Below are positions 8,061-18,396 of a stretch of 64,000 nt of DNA, in pieces. Under the pieces are notes generated by a model. It saw only the letters and a program-made list of their open reading frames with translations, was not told the origin of the DNA and searched no databases. Position 1 is the stretch's first letter. Every line of letters starts with the position of its first letter. Origin of the DNA: Corallincola holothuriorum (GTDB lineage: Bacteria > Pseudomonadota > Gammaproteobacteria > Enterobacterales > Neiellaceae); the NCBI RefSeq assembly GCF_003336225.1, contig NZ_QPID01000001.1:434001-498000 (forward strand), written 5' to 3'. Both the position numbers and the translations under genes were made by a program.

Positions 8061-9050
8061 TTATGCAATCGTTATCGTTGTCTGTTCTGTTAGCCTCTGA
8101 CTTCTTACTTGTAATCCAGCACCTTGTCCGAGCCCCGGACTGCGATTGCCAAGAACCGCGCTCGGCAGATCACCGTATTGGGCTGTCATTCGCCAGCGTA
8201 CTTTCATACCCGCGGGGAGGTATCGTTCGCTGATCCGTTTTACCGCCATGAAGAGCTTCATCCCCGGTAGCAATGCCCGCGCCTTTTCCATGCTATCCAC
8301 ATGGAACTCAATATCGATTGCCGAACTTGTATCCCATACTTTTTTACCTATGGTTGCCCCCATACCAAGGGCTGCATACTGCCCTTCCGGTTGCAGACGC
8401 CCCGCAAGTCGAGTCTGCTCTTCTTCGCGCAATGACAGCCAGCGCCCGACAAATTGTTTAACTGAAACGACGCTACCACTAAGGTCTTCAAGAATATTCT
8501 GTAGCGATTTGGCATTTCTAATTTTGTTAGCAAATAAGCCACCATAATAGGCTTCTAAACTCGTAGAGCCACCGGCAAACGCGTGCATAACATCATCTAA
8601 AGTTTTCCGTTGGCCGTTAGGTTTATTCTCATACGCTACGGGGACCCGATATTTTTCCCAAGCACGGAAAAAAAGTGACAGCACTCGATGATTAAACAGG
8701 TCATAAAACTCCGCCATCGCGGTGTCTTTGTTTTTAATTCGCTGCATAACGAGTTCGGAGTAATGCTTCGGCAGCACACCGTTAACACCGGTTAAGCCAA
8801 ACAGCGCGGTCTGCAGTTTAACTCTCTTATGACTGCGAATCAGGTAGGGGCCGATATGAACATTTTCAACAGAGTGACTTGGGACACCAAGGTGTTGAGA
8901 TGTTTTAAAGCGAACCAACTCTTTTGATGGCAGACTGTCCGTGCCAATCCAATGCACCTCATCGGCAGCGCGCCACTGTTTTTGTATATAACGCACGGTC
9001 TCAAAAAAATCATAATGGTGCGTGTTTTTTGCCAACTCGTTTAGATTCAT
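8061..9050 (-). CDS. tssG: TssG baseplate protein
   Basis: A 329-residue TssG (VasB/ImpH family), part of the TssEFGK wedge of the T6SS baseplate. It begins MNLNELAKNTHHYDFFETVR, a typical TssG start, and contains SHKRVKLQTALFGLTGVNG and LPKHYSELVMQRIKNKD. I place the start at 9050, where ATG overlaps the tssF stop as ATGA; the open frame continues 11 codons upstream but without support. Direct translational coupling to tssF matches their 2:1 partnership in the wedge. Confidence 0.94.
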   Translation of the reverse strand: MNLNELAKNTHHYDFFETVRYIQKQWRAADEVHWIGTDSLPSKELVRFKTSQHLGVPSHSVENVHIGPYLIRSHKRVKLQTALFGLTGVNGVLPKHYSELVMQRIKNKDTAMAEFYDLFNHRVLSLFFRAWEKYRVPVAYENKPNGQRKTLDDVMHAFAGGSTSLEAYYGGLFANKIRNAKSLQNILEDLSGSVVSVKQFVGRWLSLREEEQTRLAGRLQPEGQYAALGMGATIGKKVWDTSSAIDIEFHVDSMEKARALLPGMKLFMAVKRISERYLPAGMKVRWRMTAQYGDLPSAVLGNRSPGLGQGAGLQVRSQRLTEQTTITIA

Positions 9051-10870
9051 AGCAAAGGCACTCCACCAGAAACTGCAGGCCATTGATGAAAATGACGGTT
9101 CTGGTAACGGAGTTTGATCGACAATTGCGTAAAACTGTTAACCGCTGCAAATAGAGAAAAGAACTCAGATAAGACACTACCAAAAAAGAACAGTTGGCTC
9201 CCCGAAAGCTCATCCTCGATAAACTCGATAATGACTTCTGAACCGTGACAAAAAGCCACCCTACCCTTGCTTACGACTCTAGATGTCGCTGGTTTAACCT
9301 CCACCGAATGAATAGCGTCAATCATGGATGCGGTTTGTGGTGACGACGTAAAGTCGTACAACTTTAGACAATCAACCAGTATTTCGCGGCTATTACCATC
9401 TGCAAAATCGTTTAAACAAAGGTTGCGCATCAACTGCCATCGTGTCGCTTCACCAAGGGCCGGGCGTATCGGTTTTGTTGGCGGCACCAAGCACCGCACA
9501 GATTTAATAAGGTCTGCTTTTGCACTTATTTGAAGTTTCGGCTGGCCAACACCAAATGGTAAGCGGCTAGCTAAGTTCCTATTGCTACACGTGGCTGTAA
9601 CATCAACAACCAAACGTTGCTCTTCTTCCAACTCCACTAACTGAGCCTCTGGATCAATGACAGAGAGATAAGTTTCATGGCCTGGCTCAGTAAAGCCACC
9701 GGCCCAGCTAACTAACTCGCGCCGACTGCTCCAATAAAGGTCGTTTTGATTTGAATACCGCGGATGGGATTCACTATAAAATGGCTTCAGTTGTAGCCTT
9801 TCACCCTGATGATCAAACGCCTCTACATTGTCAATTTTGATCACTTCCCGAGCATCAGCATCACCATATTGCGGAGTTAATTGGTATTCATATCGCGCAG
9901 GTTTAACCTCAAATGTCTCCATTTTTTGTTCAAACAAGTTGATTATCGGCGTACAGCCTAACAAAACATGCTCTTTGTTGAGTTGCTTGGTGAGTGTTTC
10001 AGAAGGCGCACTAAAAAAGAGGGTGATCTCAACCTTGTTATCATCACCCAACCACTCGGGCAAAAGCTCATCAAGTTCGAAAAATAGAAACTTCTCAGGA
10101 AAGGCAAATTGCTCAACTAACAACCGGTAGCCATCAAAGCTTCTTTTACTATAAGGCACCACCGCCTGCTGACTATCAAAACCAACTCTTTTGAGGTGTC
10201 TCGGCTGCAAGTACCGAGTATGTCCCTTTGCGCCTGATTTTATGGCAATTCCAAGCGCCGATTGGAATATGAGTTGATACAAAGGCAGTGTAACCTGGGG
10301 TTGTCCATTAAGATGGAATCTTAATCGATCAATCCCCATCTCTTTCAGCTCAACGTTCGCAAATTCGCCTGTGACATTTAGACGCAACATTGACTGTGCT
10401 TTACTAAAAGGCCCTACAGGATCTTTAAACGGCGCATTGATAAAAGATGCATCTGCAACACTGATTGGCCAAACATCGGTCTCATAGCATGTTCTAAAAG
10501 TGCAATTTTTATAACCTTCGTTGCGACTTTCCACCACGGATTGTGCAGGTAATTTTAATGCAGAATCCGTCAGGTTCTGACTTGATACCTGAATAATGGA
10601 CATTGAGGGGATCGGCGCTTGATAGTCAGGGTACAACATGCCTAACAAGCCATCGGTTAACTCTGGGAAGCTGTCATCCAGCTTTCTTCGCACCTGAGCT
10701 GTTAGTAGAGAAACACCTTCAAGCAAACGCGAGACGTGAGGGTCTTCGACTACCTCCTCACTCATTCGAAGTCTTCCCGCTACCTTGGGGTAACGGTTGG
10801 CAAACTCTGCTCCCATATTTCGCATATAAGAAAGCTCGCGATTATAGTACTTCAGCAGTTGATCACTCAT
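9047..10870 (-). CDS. tssF: TssF baseplate protein
   Basis: A 607-residue TssF (VasA/ImpG family), the main scaffold of the baseplate wedge. The N-terminus LLKYYNRELSYMRNMGAEFA with KVAGRL is diagnostic for the family, followed by VSRLLEGVSLLTAQVRRKLD and a middle region typical of TssF. It overlaps tssE upstream and tssG downstream by ATGA, so tssE, tssF and tssG are translationally coupled. Confidence 0.95.
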   Translation of the reverse strand: MSDQLLKYYNRELSYMRNMGAEFANRYPKVAGRLRMSEEVVEDPHVSRLLEGVSLLTAQVRRKLDDSFPELTDGLLGMLYPDYQAPIPSMSIIQVSSQNLTDSALKLPAQSVVESRNEGYKNCTFRTCYETDVWPISVADASFINAPFKDPVGPFSKAQSMLRLNVTGEFANVELKEMGIDRLRFHLNGQPQVTLPLYQLIFQSALGIAIKSGAKGHTRYLQPRHLKRVGFDSQQAVVPYSKRSFDGYRLLVEQFAFPEKFLFFELDELLPEWLGDDNKVEITLFFSAPSETLTKQLNKEHVLLGCTPIINLFEQKMETFEVKPARYEYQLTPQYGDADAREVIKIDNVEAFDHQGERLQLKPFYSESHPRYSNQNDLYWSSRRELVSWAGGFTEPGHETYLSVIDPEAQLVELEEEQRLVVDVTATCSNRNLASRLPFGVGQPKLQISAKADLIKSVRCLVPPTKPIRPALGEATRWQLMRNLCLNDFADGNSREILVDCLKLYDFTSSPQTASMIDAIHSVEVKPATSRVVSKGRVAFCHGSEVIIEFIEDELSGSQLFFFGSVLSEFFSLFAAVNSFTQLSIKLRYQNRHFHQWPAVSGGVPLL

Positions 10871-11358
10871 CCATGAACCTCTTTCACAAGCATACCTAAA
10901 TGAACCGGCTCCAGTTCTGAGTCAAATGAAACCTCTTCGGGGAGCGGATCAGCATGCAAATATGCGTTAATACGTATCTTTAAAATGCGATCTAGTGGCA
11001 TCTCTTCATCCAGCGCCGTTACTGATACTTCGACAAATCGCGGCTCGAAGCGCAAGATAGCCTCTTCTATTATCTGGCACAGCCTTTGACGCCCCTCTAA
11101 GTTACTCGTCTGCATAGAGGAAAAGTCAGGTAAACCATAATTTACCAACGAAGCCTGAAGCTCTTCATAGTGATCAGGGATCTCCAACCAACTACTTCGT
11201 GAGTTCAGCAAGGCTTCAAGATCCCGGCGAACACTGTCACGTAACTCGCGAAGACCGAAATTAGTCATCGCTTTACTGTCACGAACACCGGTAGGGTCAT
11301 CATCAATCAAACGATCCAGTAATGAACGCTGTAGGGGTTGTTTACTGTGCAGTGGCAT
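10867..11358 (-). CDS. tssE: TssE (gp25-like) baseplate protein
   Basis: A 163-residue TssE, homologue of phage T4 gp25, which starts sheath polymerisation on the baseplate. It shows the N-terminal QRSLLDRLIDDDP segment and the gp25 core with LRDSVRRDLEALLNSRS and YGLPDFSSM. The C-terminal EPVHLGMLVKEVHG closes the wedge-binding fold. It overlaps tssF by ATGA and follows tagJ by 6 bp. Confidence 0.94.
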   Translation of the reverse strand: MPLHSKQPLQRSLLDRLIDDDPTGVRDSKAMTNFGLRELRDSVRRDLEALLNSRSSWLEIPDHYEELQASLVNYGLPDFSSMQTSNLEGRQRLCQIIEEAILRFEPRFVEVSVTALDEEMPLDRILKIRINAYLHADPLPEEVSFDSELEPVHLGMLVKEVHG

Positions 11359-11364
11359 TAACGG

Positions 11365-12180
11365 CTAGACCGATACAGCTTCACAGTGCACATTTTCGTG
11401 CAACTTCACCGTCGCGCACGCGTTCAGTGCTAAATCGGCTTCGCCAACCAGCCAAACTTTGAGTCCCCGGCCAACATAGACTTCACTACCTTCAAGTTGC
11501 GCCCAGTTAGTTTCTTGACCTAGCTTTTCCTGATCACTTTCCGAACCGAGATACGTCATAGGGATGAAAGCATCACCACCAGGGCCGTCTTTAACTTCTA
11601 TCTCTACGCGACGCCATACCGACTCAACCAAAGAGCTCACCGGTTTAAAAACGATGCTCTCTATTTGGCTCAACGGGAACAGATAGTAGAGACCATTGGT
11701 ACCAAACACTTCGACGTAGTTACACAAGGTGTCATCAAGATCTCGAACGGTCGTCTCGAGTACATCATTTATGCCCAATTGCACTTCGCTGCGAAGGCTC
11801 TCCAGCTGTTCTGCATGTGTCGTGATCGCTTCTGAATTTTGTTCTTTCATCGCTATGCGCAAACCGACTAATGCCTTAAACGAGTCATCTGCTTCACTCG
11901 TCAACGTGACAGTGTCACCACCATTAGCGAAGTCAACGCGCGCTTGCGCCGCGCGGATAAGTTGACGCAGACTGCTGGCGCCGCCGAGGCACTCAGGGTG
12001 TTGACGCACCAGCATATCAAGTTGCTTATCAGCCCGCTCGATCTGACCATCTATGCAAAGCAGTTCAATAAAACTGCTGCGATAGTCGATATTCAGAGGG
12101 TCAGCCTTTAGCTTTTCTCCGAGATATTGAATACCATCGGTTAACTTTCCCTGTTGTATTAATGTCTTTAGTTCCTTCAT
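11365..12180 (-). CDS. tagJ: TagJ (ImpE family) sheath-associated protein
   Basis: A 271-residue ImpE/TagJ protein. It begins MKELKTLIQQGKLTDGIQYL with a TPR-like helical N-terminus (LIDYR.. IELLCIDGQIERADKQLDML style) and a C-terminal beta-rich domain. TagJ binds the N-terminus of TssB and modulates sheath recycling by ClpV in the systems that have it. The frame is open 43 codons further upstream, but that part overlaps the preceding tssC-like gene; the ATG at 12180 lies 7 nt after that gene's stop and matches the family start. The order tssB, tssC, tssC-like, tagJ, tssE, tssF, tssG equals the imp locus order of Rhizobium. Confidence 0.88.
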   Translation of the reverse strand: MKELKTLIQQGKLTDGIQYLGEKLKADPLNIDYRSSFIELLCIDGQIERADKQLDMLVRQHPECLGGASSLRQLIRAAQARVDFANGGDTVTLTSEADDSFKALVGLRIAMKEQNSEAITTHAEQLESLRSEVQLGINDVLETTVRDLDDTLCNYVEVFGTNGLYYLFPLSQIESIVFKPVSSLVESVWRRVEIEVKDGPGGDAFIPMTYLGSESDQEKLGQETNWAQLEGSEVYVGRGLKVWLVGEADLALNACATVKLHENVHCEAVSV

Positions 12181-12187
12181 GGGGCTC

Positions 12188-13600
12188 TCACACGGCTGTT
12201 TTAAATTTGGGGGACAATTCAGTAACCAAGCGCATACTCGACACCATCTGGTCCAACTGAAAATGCGGACGAAGTCTGATGACCGAGTAATAGTGTCCCG
12301 GCTGACCAAGTTTTTCTTTAACTTCTATATTTGCTTCACCTAACGGGTACTTAGCTCTGACCTCGTTTGATGCATTATCACTGGCGGTCGTATAACTATG
12401 GAGCCAGCGCTGTAACTTTGATTCGATGGTGGAAGATGTTTCGTAGGTGCCTAGCAGATCCCGCCCCATCACTTTTATGTAGTGAGCAAAACGGGATACA
12501 CACATGACATACTGAAGCATGGACGACAGCCGCGAATTGATAGTCGCCGCTGGAGAATCGTATGCCATCGGCGTTTGCACGGAGGCATTACTATAGAAGA
12601 CCAAGTGCGGCGAATACGGAACGGTGGACAACGGTACCAGACCTGAGTCTGACAACGCTTTCTCGAGACGGTCACTAACTTGCAGGTCAACACTATTCAT
12701 ACCTAGGCCTGTCTCGACAATTTCGCTAGCGACGCGACACGGAAGCTCACACACTAGTCCGTTCGCTTGTTTTCCAGGTTGTAACCCACGTATTTGACTG
12801 AACCATCCACATTCAGCGAAAGTTCGAACAAGTACCGCAGCAAAGCCAAATGCAGCATTACCCCAAAGGAGATCCTGTTCGCCGGAGGCCACGCACTCCT
12901 GATAATGGAATGCTTCCTGCCGACTACCATCTCTCATATAAGGACGACGCATTAATATCCGTGGCAGTGTTATACCGAGAAAACGGGATTCCTCCATCTG
13001 CCGGAGTCGGCGCCAATTAAGGTAATCCAGCTGTTGGAACTGTGTTGACACGTCGGACACCGATGACAGCTCACTAAATTTGTCGACACCTAACAATGTC
13101 GGCGACGCGGAAGTAATAAACGGCGCAAAGGCAGCAGCTGCGGTTGATGCTATCTCCTTCAACACATTAATATCATTCAACTGTTCGCCGGCGCGTTGAC
13201 GATGACTGACTTCGTAATCACCAACTAAAAGACCAAATGGCTCACCACCCGCCATATCAAATTCATTGCTATAGATCAGCTTAAAGAACTCACTTTGGTC
13301 GAAGTCGATTGCGCGATTAATATCACGACTCAACTCATGCCAACTAAGCGATATCACTTTAATACGGCACAAACCGTTGCGATCATGTTGCTCAGTTTGC
13401 TCTGCCAAATAGCAGAGCCCTCGCCAACTAGCCTCTAATCGCTGAAAGGCAGAATGGTGGAGAATGGTATCAAGTTGTTGCTGGATTTTTTTATCGATAC
13501 TGGTTATCGCGCGCAGAAGCCTAGCACGCAAAACCGCCAAAGCGTGTTGCTCTTTGCTTTCACTTACGCCAACCGATGTTGCCTTAAACTCAGCACCCAT
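12188..13600 (-). CDS. Second TssC-like protein (ImpD type)
   Basis: A 470-residue paralogue of the sheath large subunit. It shares with the neighbouring TssC the LEASWRGLCYL, FDQSEFFKLIYSNEFD, GGEPFGLLVGDYE and SRFAHYIKVMGRDLLG blocks, and the C-terminal VKEKLGQPGHYYSVIRLRP. It is 27 residues shorter and clearly diverged. Such TssC2/ImpD proteins accompany TssC in imp-type clusters; the function is not settled, and it may be a sheath accessory or baseplate-proximal subunit. It is 65 bp downstream of tssC and 7 bp upstream of tagJ. GGAAG precedes the ATG at a suitable distance. Confidence 0.85.
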   Translation of the reverse strand: MGAEFKATSVGVSESKEQHALAVLRARLLRAITSIDKKIQQQLDTILHHSAFQRLEASWRGLCYLAEQTEQHDRNGLCRIKVISLSWHELSRDINRAIDFDQSEFFKLIYSNEFDMAGGEPFGLLVGDYEVSHRQRAGEQLNDINVLKEIASTAAAAFAPFITSASPTLLGVDKFSELSSVSDVSTQFQQLDYLNWRRLRQMEESRFLGITLPRILMRRPYMRDGSRQEAFHYQECVASGEQDLLWGNAAFGFAAVLVRTFAECGWFSQIRGLQPGKQANGLVCELPCRVASEIVETGLGMNSVDLQVSDRLEKALSDSGLVPLSTVPYSPHLVFYSNASVQTPMAYDSPAATINSRLSSMLQYVMCVSRFAHYIKVMGRDLLGTYETSSTIESKLQRWLHSYTTASDNASNEVRAKYPLGEANIEVKEKLGQPGHYYSVIRLRPHFQLDQMVSSMRLVTELSPKFKTAV

Positions 13601-13665
13601 GTTTATCCACTTCCTTGTGTCACTGCTAGGCTTACCAAGCTATTGCCCGGTAAGCCTAAAAACGA

Positions 13666-15159
13666 TCAGCTGCCAATTTCAGGGATCTTGGCGACCAAAC
13701 GAAGTGACGTGGTCAGCTCTTCCATCTGCAACCAGGGGCGTAACCATGCAATAGCATTGTATGCGCCAGGCTTTCCAGGTATTTCCTTCACCTGAACCTT
13801 GGCATCAGCTAACGGGTACTTGGCTCGAATATCTTGACCACCACCTTCTGATGCGTTCACAAAAGTTAGGATCCAGCGATTCAACCAAGCCTCAACATCT
13901 TCAGCTTCCATATAACTACCGATCTTATCCCTTGCCATCACTTTCAAGTAATGAGCAAAACGCGAGGTCGCCATCATATAAGGCAGTCGAGAGGAGATCG
14001 CTGCATTAGCAGTTGCTTCAGGGTTATCGTAACGCTTAGGCTTTTGGCAAGATTGACCACCAAAGAACACGGCATAATCGGTATTCTTATAGTGACAAAG
14101 CGGCAAGAATCCTAATTTACCCAATTCAGCTTCTCGGCGGTCTGTAATACCGATTTCTGTTGGACACTTCAGATCAGGGTCGCCATCATCACTAACAAAT
14201 AGATGTGATGGCAAGTTTTCAACACGACCACCGCCTTCCGCACCACGGATGGCAGTACAGAAACCATACTTTGCAAATGCTTCGGTTAAACGCACACCCA
14301 TTACATAAGATGCGTTCATCCAACAGTAATCATCGTGTTCAGCGGTCTTAGACAGATTCGTCTGAGCGTCAACTTCAAACTCTTCGTAGTTAAACTCTTC
14401 TACCGAAGTCGTCGCTTCGCCATACGGCAGGCGAGCCAAAACACGCGGCATCGTCAATGTCACGAAACGGCTATCATCACTCTCACGGAATGAACGCCAC
14501 TTACTGTATTCAAGTGATTCGAATACCTTTTCCAAGTCTCGCGGCTTAGATAGCTCTGTCCAGTCGTCGAAGCCAAACAGTGATGGTGAAGAGGCAGAGA
14601 TAAATGGTGAGAAACCCGCAGCGGCCACATTGGACATCAAGCTAAGGGTTTCAATGTCTTCGGGGTGATTAGTGAACTCGTAATCACCGATAAGCGCACC
14701 ATAAGGCTCACCGCCAGGTGTACCAAACTCGGACTCATATACCTTCTTGAAGATTTGGCTTTGGTCAAATTCAACCGCTTTGCTTAAGTCTTTGTGCAGC
14801 TCTTTCTTATTCATGTTGAGCATACGAACTTTAAGCGTTTGGCTGGTCTCACTATTCATGACAAGGTAGTTCAAGCCGCGCCAGCTTCCTTCAAGCTTTT
14901 GAAAACCTTCATCATGCATAATGGCAGCAAGTTGGCGCGATATTGTTTCATCGATCGCTGCGATTGCTTCATTAAATGTGACCGTTAAGTTTTTCTGCCA
15001 CTTCACAGTGCCCGATAACGCTTCTTCGGTCAGCGTCTTAATCAATTCTTGAGCACGGCTACTTTCCGTTTGTTTGGTCGCGTCAATCGCTTGAGAAAGT
15101 AACGAGCTGGTAACCTCTGCCGTCTCTGTGGCTAATGCTTCTGCTGCTTCCGTGCTCAT
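13666..15159 (-). CDS. tssC: TssC sheath large subunit
   Basis: A 497-residue TssC (VipB family), the larger subunit of the contractile sheath. Family blocks seen include [66 protein letters not shown] and [18 protein letters not shown]. It overlaps tssB by ATGA (15156-15159), so the two sheath subunits, which assemble 1:1, are translationally coupled. Confidence 0.96.
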   Translation of the reverse strand: MSTEAAEALATETAEVTSSLLSQAIDATKQTESSRAQELIKTLTEEALSGTVKWQKNLTVTFNEAIAAIDETISRQLAAIMHDEGFQKLEGSWRGLNYLVMNSETSQTLKVRMLNMNKKELHKDLSKAVEFDQSQIFKKVYESEFGTPGGEPYGALIGDYEFTNHPEDIETLSLMSNVAAAGFSPFISASSPSLFGFDDWTELSKPRDLEKVFESLEYSKWRSFRESDDSRFVTLTMPRVLARLPYGEATTSVEEFNYEEFEVDAQTNLSKTAEHDDYCWMNASYVMGVRLTEAFAKYGFCTAIRGAEGGGRVENLPSHLFVSDDGDPDLKCPTEIGITDRREAELGKLGFLPLCHYKNTDYAVFFGGQSCQKPKRYDNPEATANAAISSRLPYMMATSRFAHYLKVMARDKIGSYMEAEDVEAWLNRWILTFVNASEGGGQDIRAKYPLADAKVQVKEIPGKPGAYNAIAWLRPWLQMEELTTSLRLVAKIPEIGS

Positions 15160-15668
15160 TCTGCAGGCTCCTTAGTTGATATATTCAGTTCATCAGCTAA
15201 TTTCTCAAGATCGCCAGTATTACTAAGCACCTTTTCAAGGATGTTTTCCAGATCTTCTGAACGATCAATCTTGGTCATCAAATCACGTAATTTATTACGA
15301 GTTTCCATTAGCTTACGCAGAGGGTCCACTTGATTTACAACCGCTGCAGGCTCGAAATCAGACATTGAATTAAACTCAAGTGCCACTTTCATCTCTGTGC
15401 CGTCGTCAGCCATCTTGTTATCAACTTTAAACTCCAACTTTGGATTCATGCGCTTAAGCACATCGTCAAAGTTATCACGGTCGATTTGAATAAAGCGGCG
15501 TTCCTTTAACGGTTTTAAGGCACTGGTATTTTGCCCTGCAAAATCACCCATAACGCCAACAACAAAAGGCAACTCTTTTTTAACCGTCGTTCCTTCTGTT
15601 TCAACATCATAGGTAATGTGAACCCGAGGTTTACGTACCCGGGACAGCTTGCCGTGGATACTATTCAT
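15156..15668 (-). CDS. tssB: TssB sheath small subunit
   Basis: A 170-residue TssB (VipA family). It carries [14 protein letters not shown], the [14 protein letters not shown] block, [20 protein letters not shown] and [20 protein letters not shown], all typical of the sheath small subunit. A strong AAAGGAG lies about 5-6 nt before the ATG. It is co-translated with tssC through an ATGA overlap. Confidence 0.96.
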   Translation of the reverse strand: MNSIHGKLSRVRKPRVHITYDVETEGTTVKKELPFVVGVMGDFAGQNTSALKPLKERRFIQIDRDNFDDVLKRMNPKLEFKVDNKMADDGTEMKVALEFNSMSDFEPAAVVNQVDPLRKLMETRNKLRDLMTKIDRSEDLENILEKVLSNTGDLEKLADELNISTKEPAE

Positions 15669-15736
15669 CTTGATCTCCTTTCAATGTTCCACACCCAAGC
15701 GACCCGTCCGCGCCGCTTTTCTGGGCAAATAACAAC

Positions 15737-16822
15737 TTATTCAATGGGTATTCCCGTTAAACGGAAATAACCGTTTCTAGCTTCACCATCACTGATCAGT
15801 TCACTGAGCAGATCCGGTAATGACATGTCACTCCAACGCACAACTTGTTCAATGCCGTAAGCCATTGGGCTATGTGGCTCAGAGCTCTTAAAAAACGCAG
15901 CAACTTGACGTAGGGTTTCTATCGCTTGCTCTCGATTAGCGACGTGAGATTGCGAGCCAAAAGCCTGCGATGTTGTGCCCAGCTCTTCATCTGCAACGCG
16001 CTCTTCGGCAGACTCAGGCATTTCAGCCAATTTGTCGCCAGCCAAATAGACTACCGCTTCTTGGGCAGCATTCAGGCGCTTGGTTATTTGCGAAGTTGGT
16101 TGCGGGGAACTGCAGGCAGCATCCATCGCCATAGAGAGTTGTTCAAACGACGCGATGGCATTACCAACATCTCTATTAAGTTGCAAAAAGAAACTCTTGG
16201 GTGCAGCCTTCGCTGCTGATAACACATCGGCCAACTCAACTGCACCAGCATCAATACGGTTGCGCTTCTTTTCGTCGTCCAATCGCTCTACTTCTAGCGC
16301 CTGTTCGTATTCCCAAAGAGAAAAGCTAAATTCGCCGCTCTCTGGTGTCAGGGGGATCGATGAGATTGGCATCAACAATGCGCCTTCGCCTTCAATGCCA
16401 TTCAACCCAATCAGAGGTGATATGCGAGTCTCAAGCCCCTCCTCATCTGGAGATGGGTAAAGCTGTTGCCAATGGTCTTCTATAAGATGTGTCGCCAGCG
16501 AAAATCCGGCTGCCAGGCCAGCAAATCCATGGAGCCTCGCGAGTGCTTCTATTAGCCAAGCGGTTAGCTCTAAATCTTTATAATGGCTCTGCAGTAACTC
16601 GGGGACTTGGTCGGCAATAGGTTGCCAAAGAGATGACAAGCTTAGTAGTGATTCATTGTCGATAAGCGCATTACGCTCATTCGCCCGTGCCGTGTTCCGC
16701 ACATCTTTAAGTGTGTAGTATGGCGATGTGGGCGTGACATCAAGACGAGGATCGATCCCCGTTGGGGCCTCTTCAGAAATAGGCGCGATGAGCGCGGAGA
16801 TATCTAACAAAGTGTCGTCCAT
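15737..16822 (-). CDS. tssA: TssA (ImpA N-domain) protein
   Basis: A 361-residue TssA with the ImpA N-terminal domain. LIAPISEEAPTGIDPRLD is the family signature, and DLELTAWLIEALARLHGFAG lies in the same domain. TssA assists baseplate and sheath assembly or caps the distal sheath. The C-terminal 130 residues contain KRLNAAQEAVVYLAGDKLAE and a short REQAIETLRQVAAFFKSSEP block, the short-form TssA class. An upstream ATG at 16852 is in frame; I favour 16822 because the signature begins about 10 residues after it and AGGA precedes it, although the spacing is short. Confidence 0.87.
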   Translation of the reverse strand: MDDTLLDISALIAPISEEAPTGIDPRLDVTPTSPYYTLKDVRNTARANERNALIDNESLLSLSSLWQPIADQVPELLQSHYKDLELTAWLIEALARLHGFAGLAAGFSLATHLIEDHWQQLYPSPDEEGLETRISPLIGLNGIEGEGALLMPISSIPLTPESGEFSFSLWEYEQALEVERLDDEKKRNRIDAGAVELADVLSAAKAAPKSFFLQLNRDVGNAIASFEQLSMAMDAACSSPQPTSQITKRLNAAQEAVVYLAGDKLAEMPESAEERVADEELGTTSQAFGSQSHVANREQAIETLRQVAAFFKSSEPHSPMAYGIEQVVRWSDMSLPDLLSELISDGEARNGYFRLTGIPIE

Positions 16823-16894
16823 GAGTCCTGTAAACCAAACTGCATCCTGCATTGGCGTTAAAGAGTATAAGAGGATTAACTTAGTTTCAATCCC

Positions 16895-17701
16895 CTAACG
16901 TTGAAAAGTGTCAAATATAGGTATGGTATCGTCAATTATATGACGCACCTCTGAAACAGAAGCCTCTTCAGTAGCGCGAACTAACGCGATAGTGACATTG
17001 TCAGACGCACCTTTAACTAACGCGGTATGCAACATAGCCATACCCGCATTGGTTAGACTATCAGCAGCGAAGCAGCTGGCAATCTCTTCATCGGACAGTT
17101 CTTTGTTCAAGCCATCACTACATAAGAGAAACTGATCCCCGGATAAAAGAACCCCAGAAACCTGGTCCAACGCTAATTCACTGTGTACACCTACCGCTCT
17201 AGTGATCACATTGGCAAGGGGATGGCTTTCAGCTTCCGACGCTAACAGCAAACCTTCGCTGACCATATCCATCACCTGACTATGATCCCGGGATTTCTGC
17301 AGCAAGCGCCCCTCCCTCTTAAGATAAAGGCGACTGTCTCCGGCCCATAAGCAGTGAAAATAACCATCTTGAATAAATAGTAGGACAACGGTGGCACCAA
17401 TAGTTTTCCCACTGAGGTGTGAGGCTGAGTGACGTAATATCTGTTCGTTAGCCTGCTCTAACGCGGTTCTGAGTTTATCAATTGATAACTGCTCTGCGGT
17501 TAAGTCCTTCACCGCCATTTCTACGCAGTCAATAACGATACGGCTAGCCACTTCACCCGCTTCATGCCCGCCCATACCATCCGCGACCACCCAAACGCCA
17601 GCTTCAGGGTTGTCGAAACACGCATCTTCGTTATGGTCTCGAACTTTTCCTTGGTGAGTCTGGGAAAAGCTAAAATAGTGCCAGAGGCTCTTCTGTTTCA
17701 T
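16895..17701 (-). CDS. pppA: PppA, PP2C-type Ser/Thr phosphatase
   Basis: A PP2C phosphatase of about 268 residues. The metal-binding motifs are all present: VRDHNEDAC, VVADGMGGHEAGEVAS, WAGDSRLYL, SDGLNKELSDEE and SDNVTIALV. In T6SS clusters PppA reverses phosphorylation of the FHA protein by PpkA and so resets firing. ATG codons at 17725, 17710 and 17701 are in frame; I chose 17701 because GGGGATGG precedes it and it lies 2 nt after the tagF stop, but 17710 is nearly as good. Confidence 0.93.
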   Translation of the reverse strand: MKQKSLWHYFSFSQTHQGKVRDHNEDACFDNPEAGVWVVADGMGGHEAGEVASRIVIDCVEMAVKDLTAEQLSIDKLRTALEQANEQILRHSASHLSGKTIGATVVLLFIQDGYFHCLWAGDSRLYLKREGRLLQKSRDHSQVMDMVSEGLLLASEAESHPLANVITRAVGVHSELALDQVSGVLLSGDQFLLCSDGLNKELSDEEIASCFAADSLTNAGMAMLHTALVKGASDNVTIALVRATEEASVSEVRHIIDDTIPIFDTFQR

Positions 17702-17703
17702 GT

Positions 17704-18396
17704 TTACCATCCCCACGCCTTCCAATCACCATCAAGCATTGCCGCGAACTGACTGACCAAAGGCAGCTTTGATGTGATTAAGGTGCACTGTTGCACTAGT
17801 TCTGAACCCTCGGTCCACCATATACAATAGGCGTCGTGTTGTTCTTTTAAATACTGATCTAATATCGCCGGGCAACTGGACAATCCGCTATCAGAAAACA
17901 CAATACCACTGCCTTTGTTCGCAACGGCGTTGAGATCCGCAGGCTCTATTGCAACCTCGCTTAAGGGGTGCTCATCCGCGAGGCCTTTTGCCCATTTTTT
18001 AAGATCAATATCGTCATCCAACACATCTAATGCTTTTTCCGAGGTGTAGTCACCCCACTGCCTATCTTTCCAATAATGAATTGCAGCTTCTTCGACACCC
18101 GCAACCAAAGTAAACGGATAGTGACGGCCAATCGCATCAACGCTCGGGATCATAGTGCCAACCAAGGTTTCATCGCCACAGACCCCGGACGAAAGCGCAA
18201 AATGCCAAATAGGTGACGTTAAGTAGCATGACAACCATTGATCGCCTAGCTGTTCTTTGCTCACCGCCAAAGCAGATTGGATCCATTCATGCCAAACCTG
18301 TTCAAACGCTTCCGGCAATCCATCTTTGACAAAGTCCCGCCGCGCAGGGAGTTTGCCACAATAGCCAAAAGACCCACTTACAGCTGTATCGGACAT
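17704..18396 (-). CDS. tagF: TagF (ImpM family) T6SS regulator
   Basis: A 230-residue TagF/ImpM protein. The N-terminal GYCGKLPARRDFVKDGLP and WLSCYLTSPIWHFALSSGVC blocks are characteristic. TagF represses T6SS assembly post-translationally in Pseudomonas, probably by acting on the FHA protein. In some systems TagF is fused to PppA; here the two are separate but adjacent (2 bp), consistent with a shared role. Its start overlaps the end of tssM by 19 bp. Confidence 0.92.
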   Translation of the reverse strand: MSDTAVSGSFGYCGKLPARRDFVKDGLPEAFEQVWHEWIQSALAVSKEQLGDQWLSCYLTSPIWHFALSSGVCGDETLVGTMIPSVDAIGRHYPFTLVAGVEEAAIHYWKDRQWGDYTSEKALDVLDDDIDLKKWAKGLADEHPLSEVAIEPADLNAVANKGSGIVFSDSGLSSCPAILDQYLKEQHDAYCIWWTEGSELVQQCTLITSKLPLVSQFAAMLDGDWKAWGW

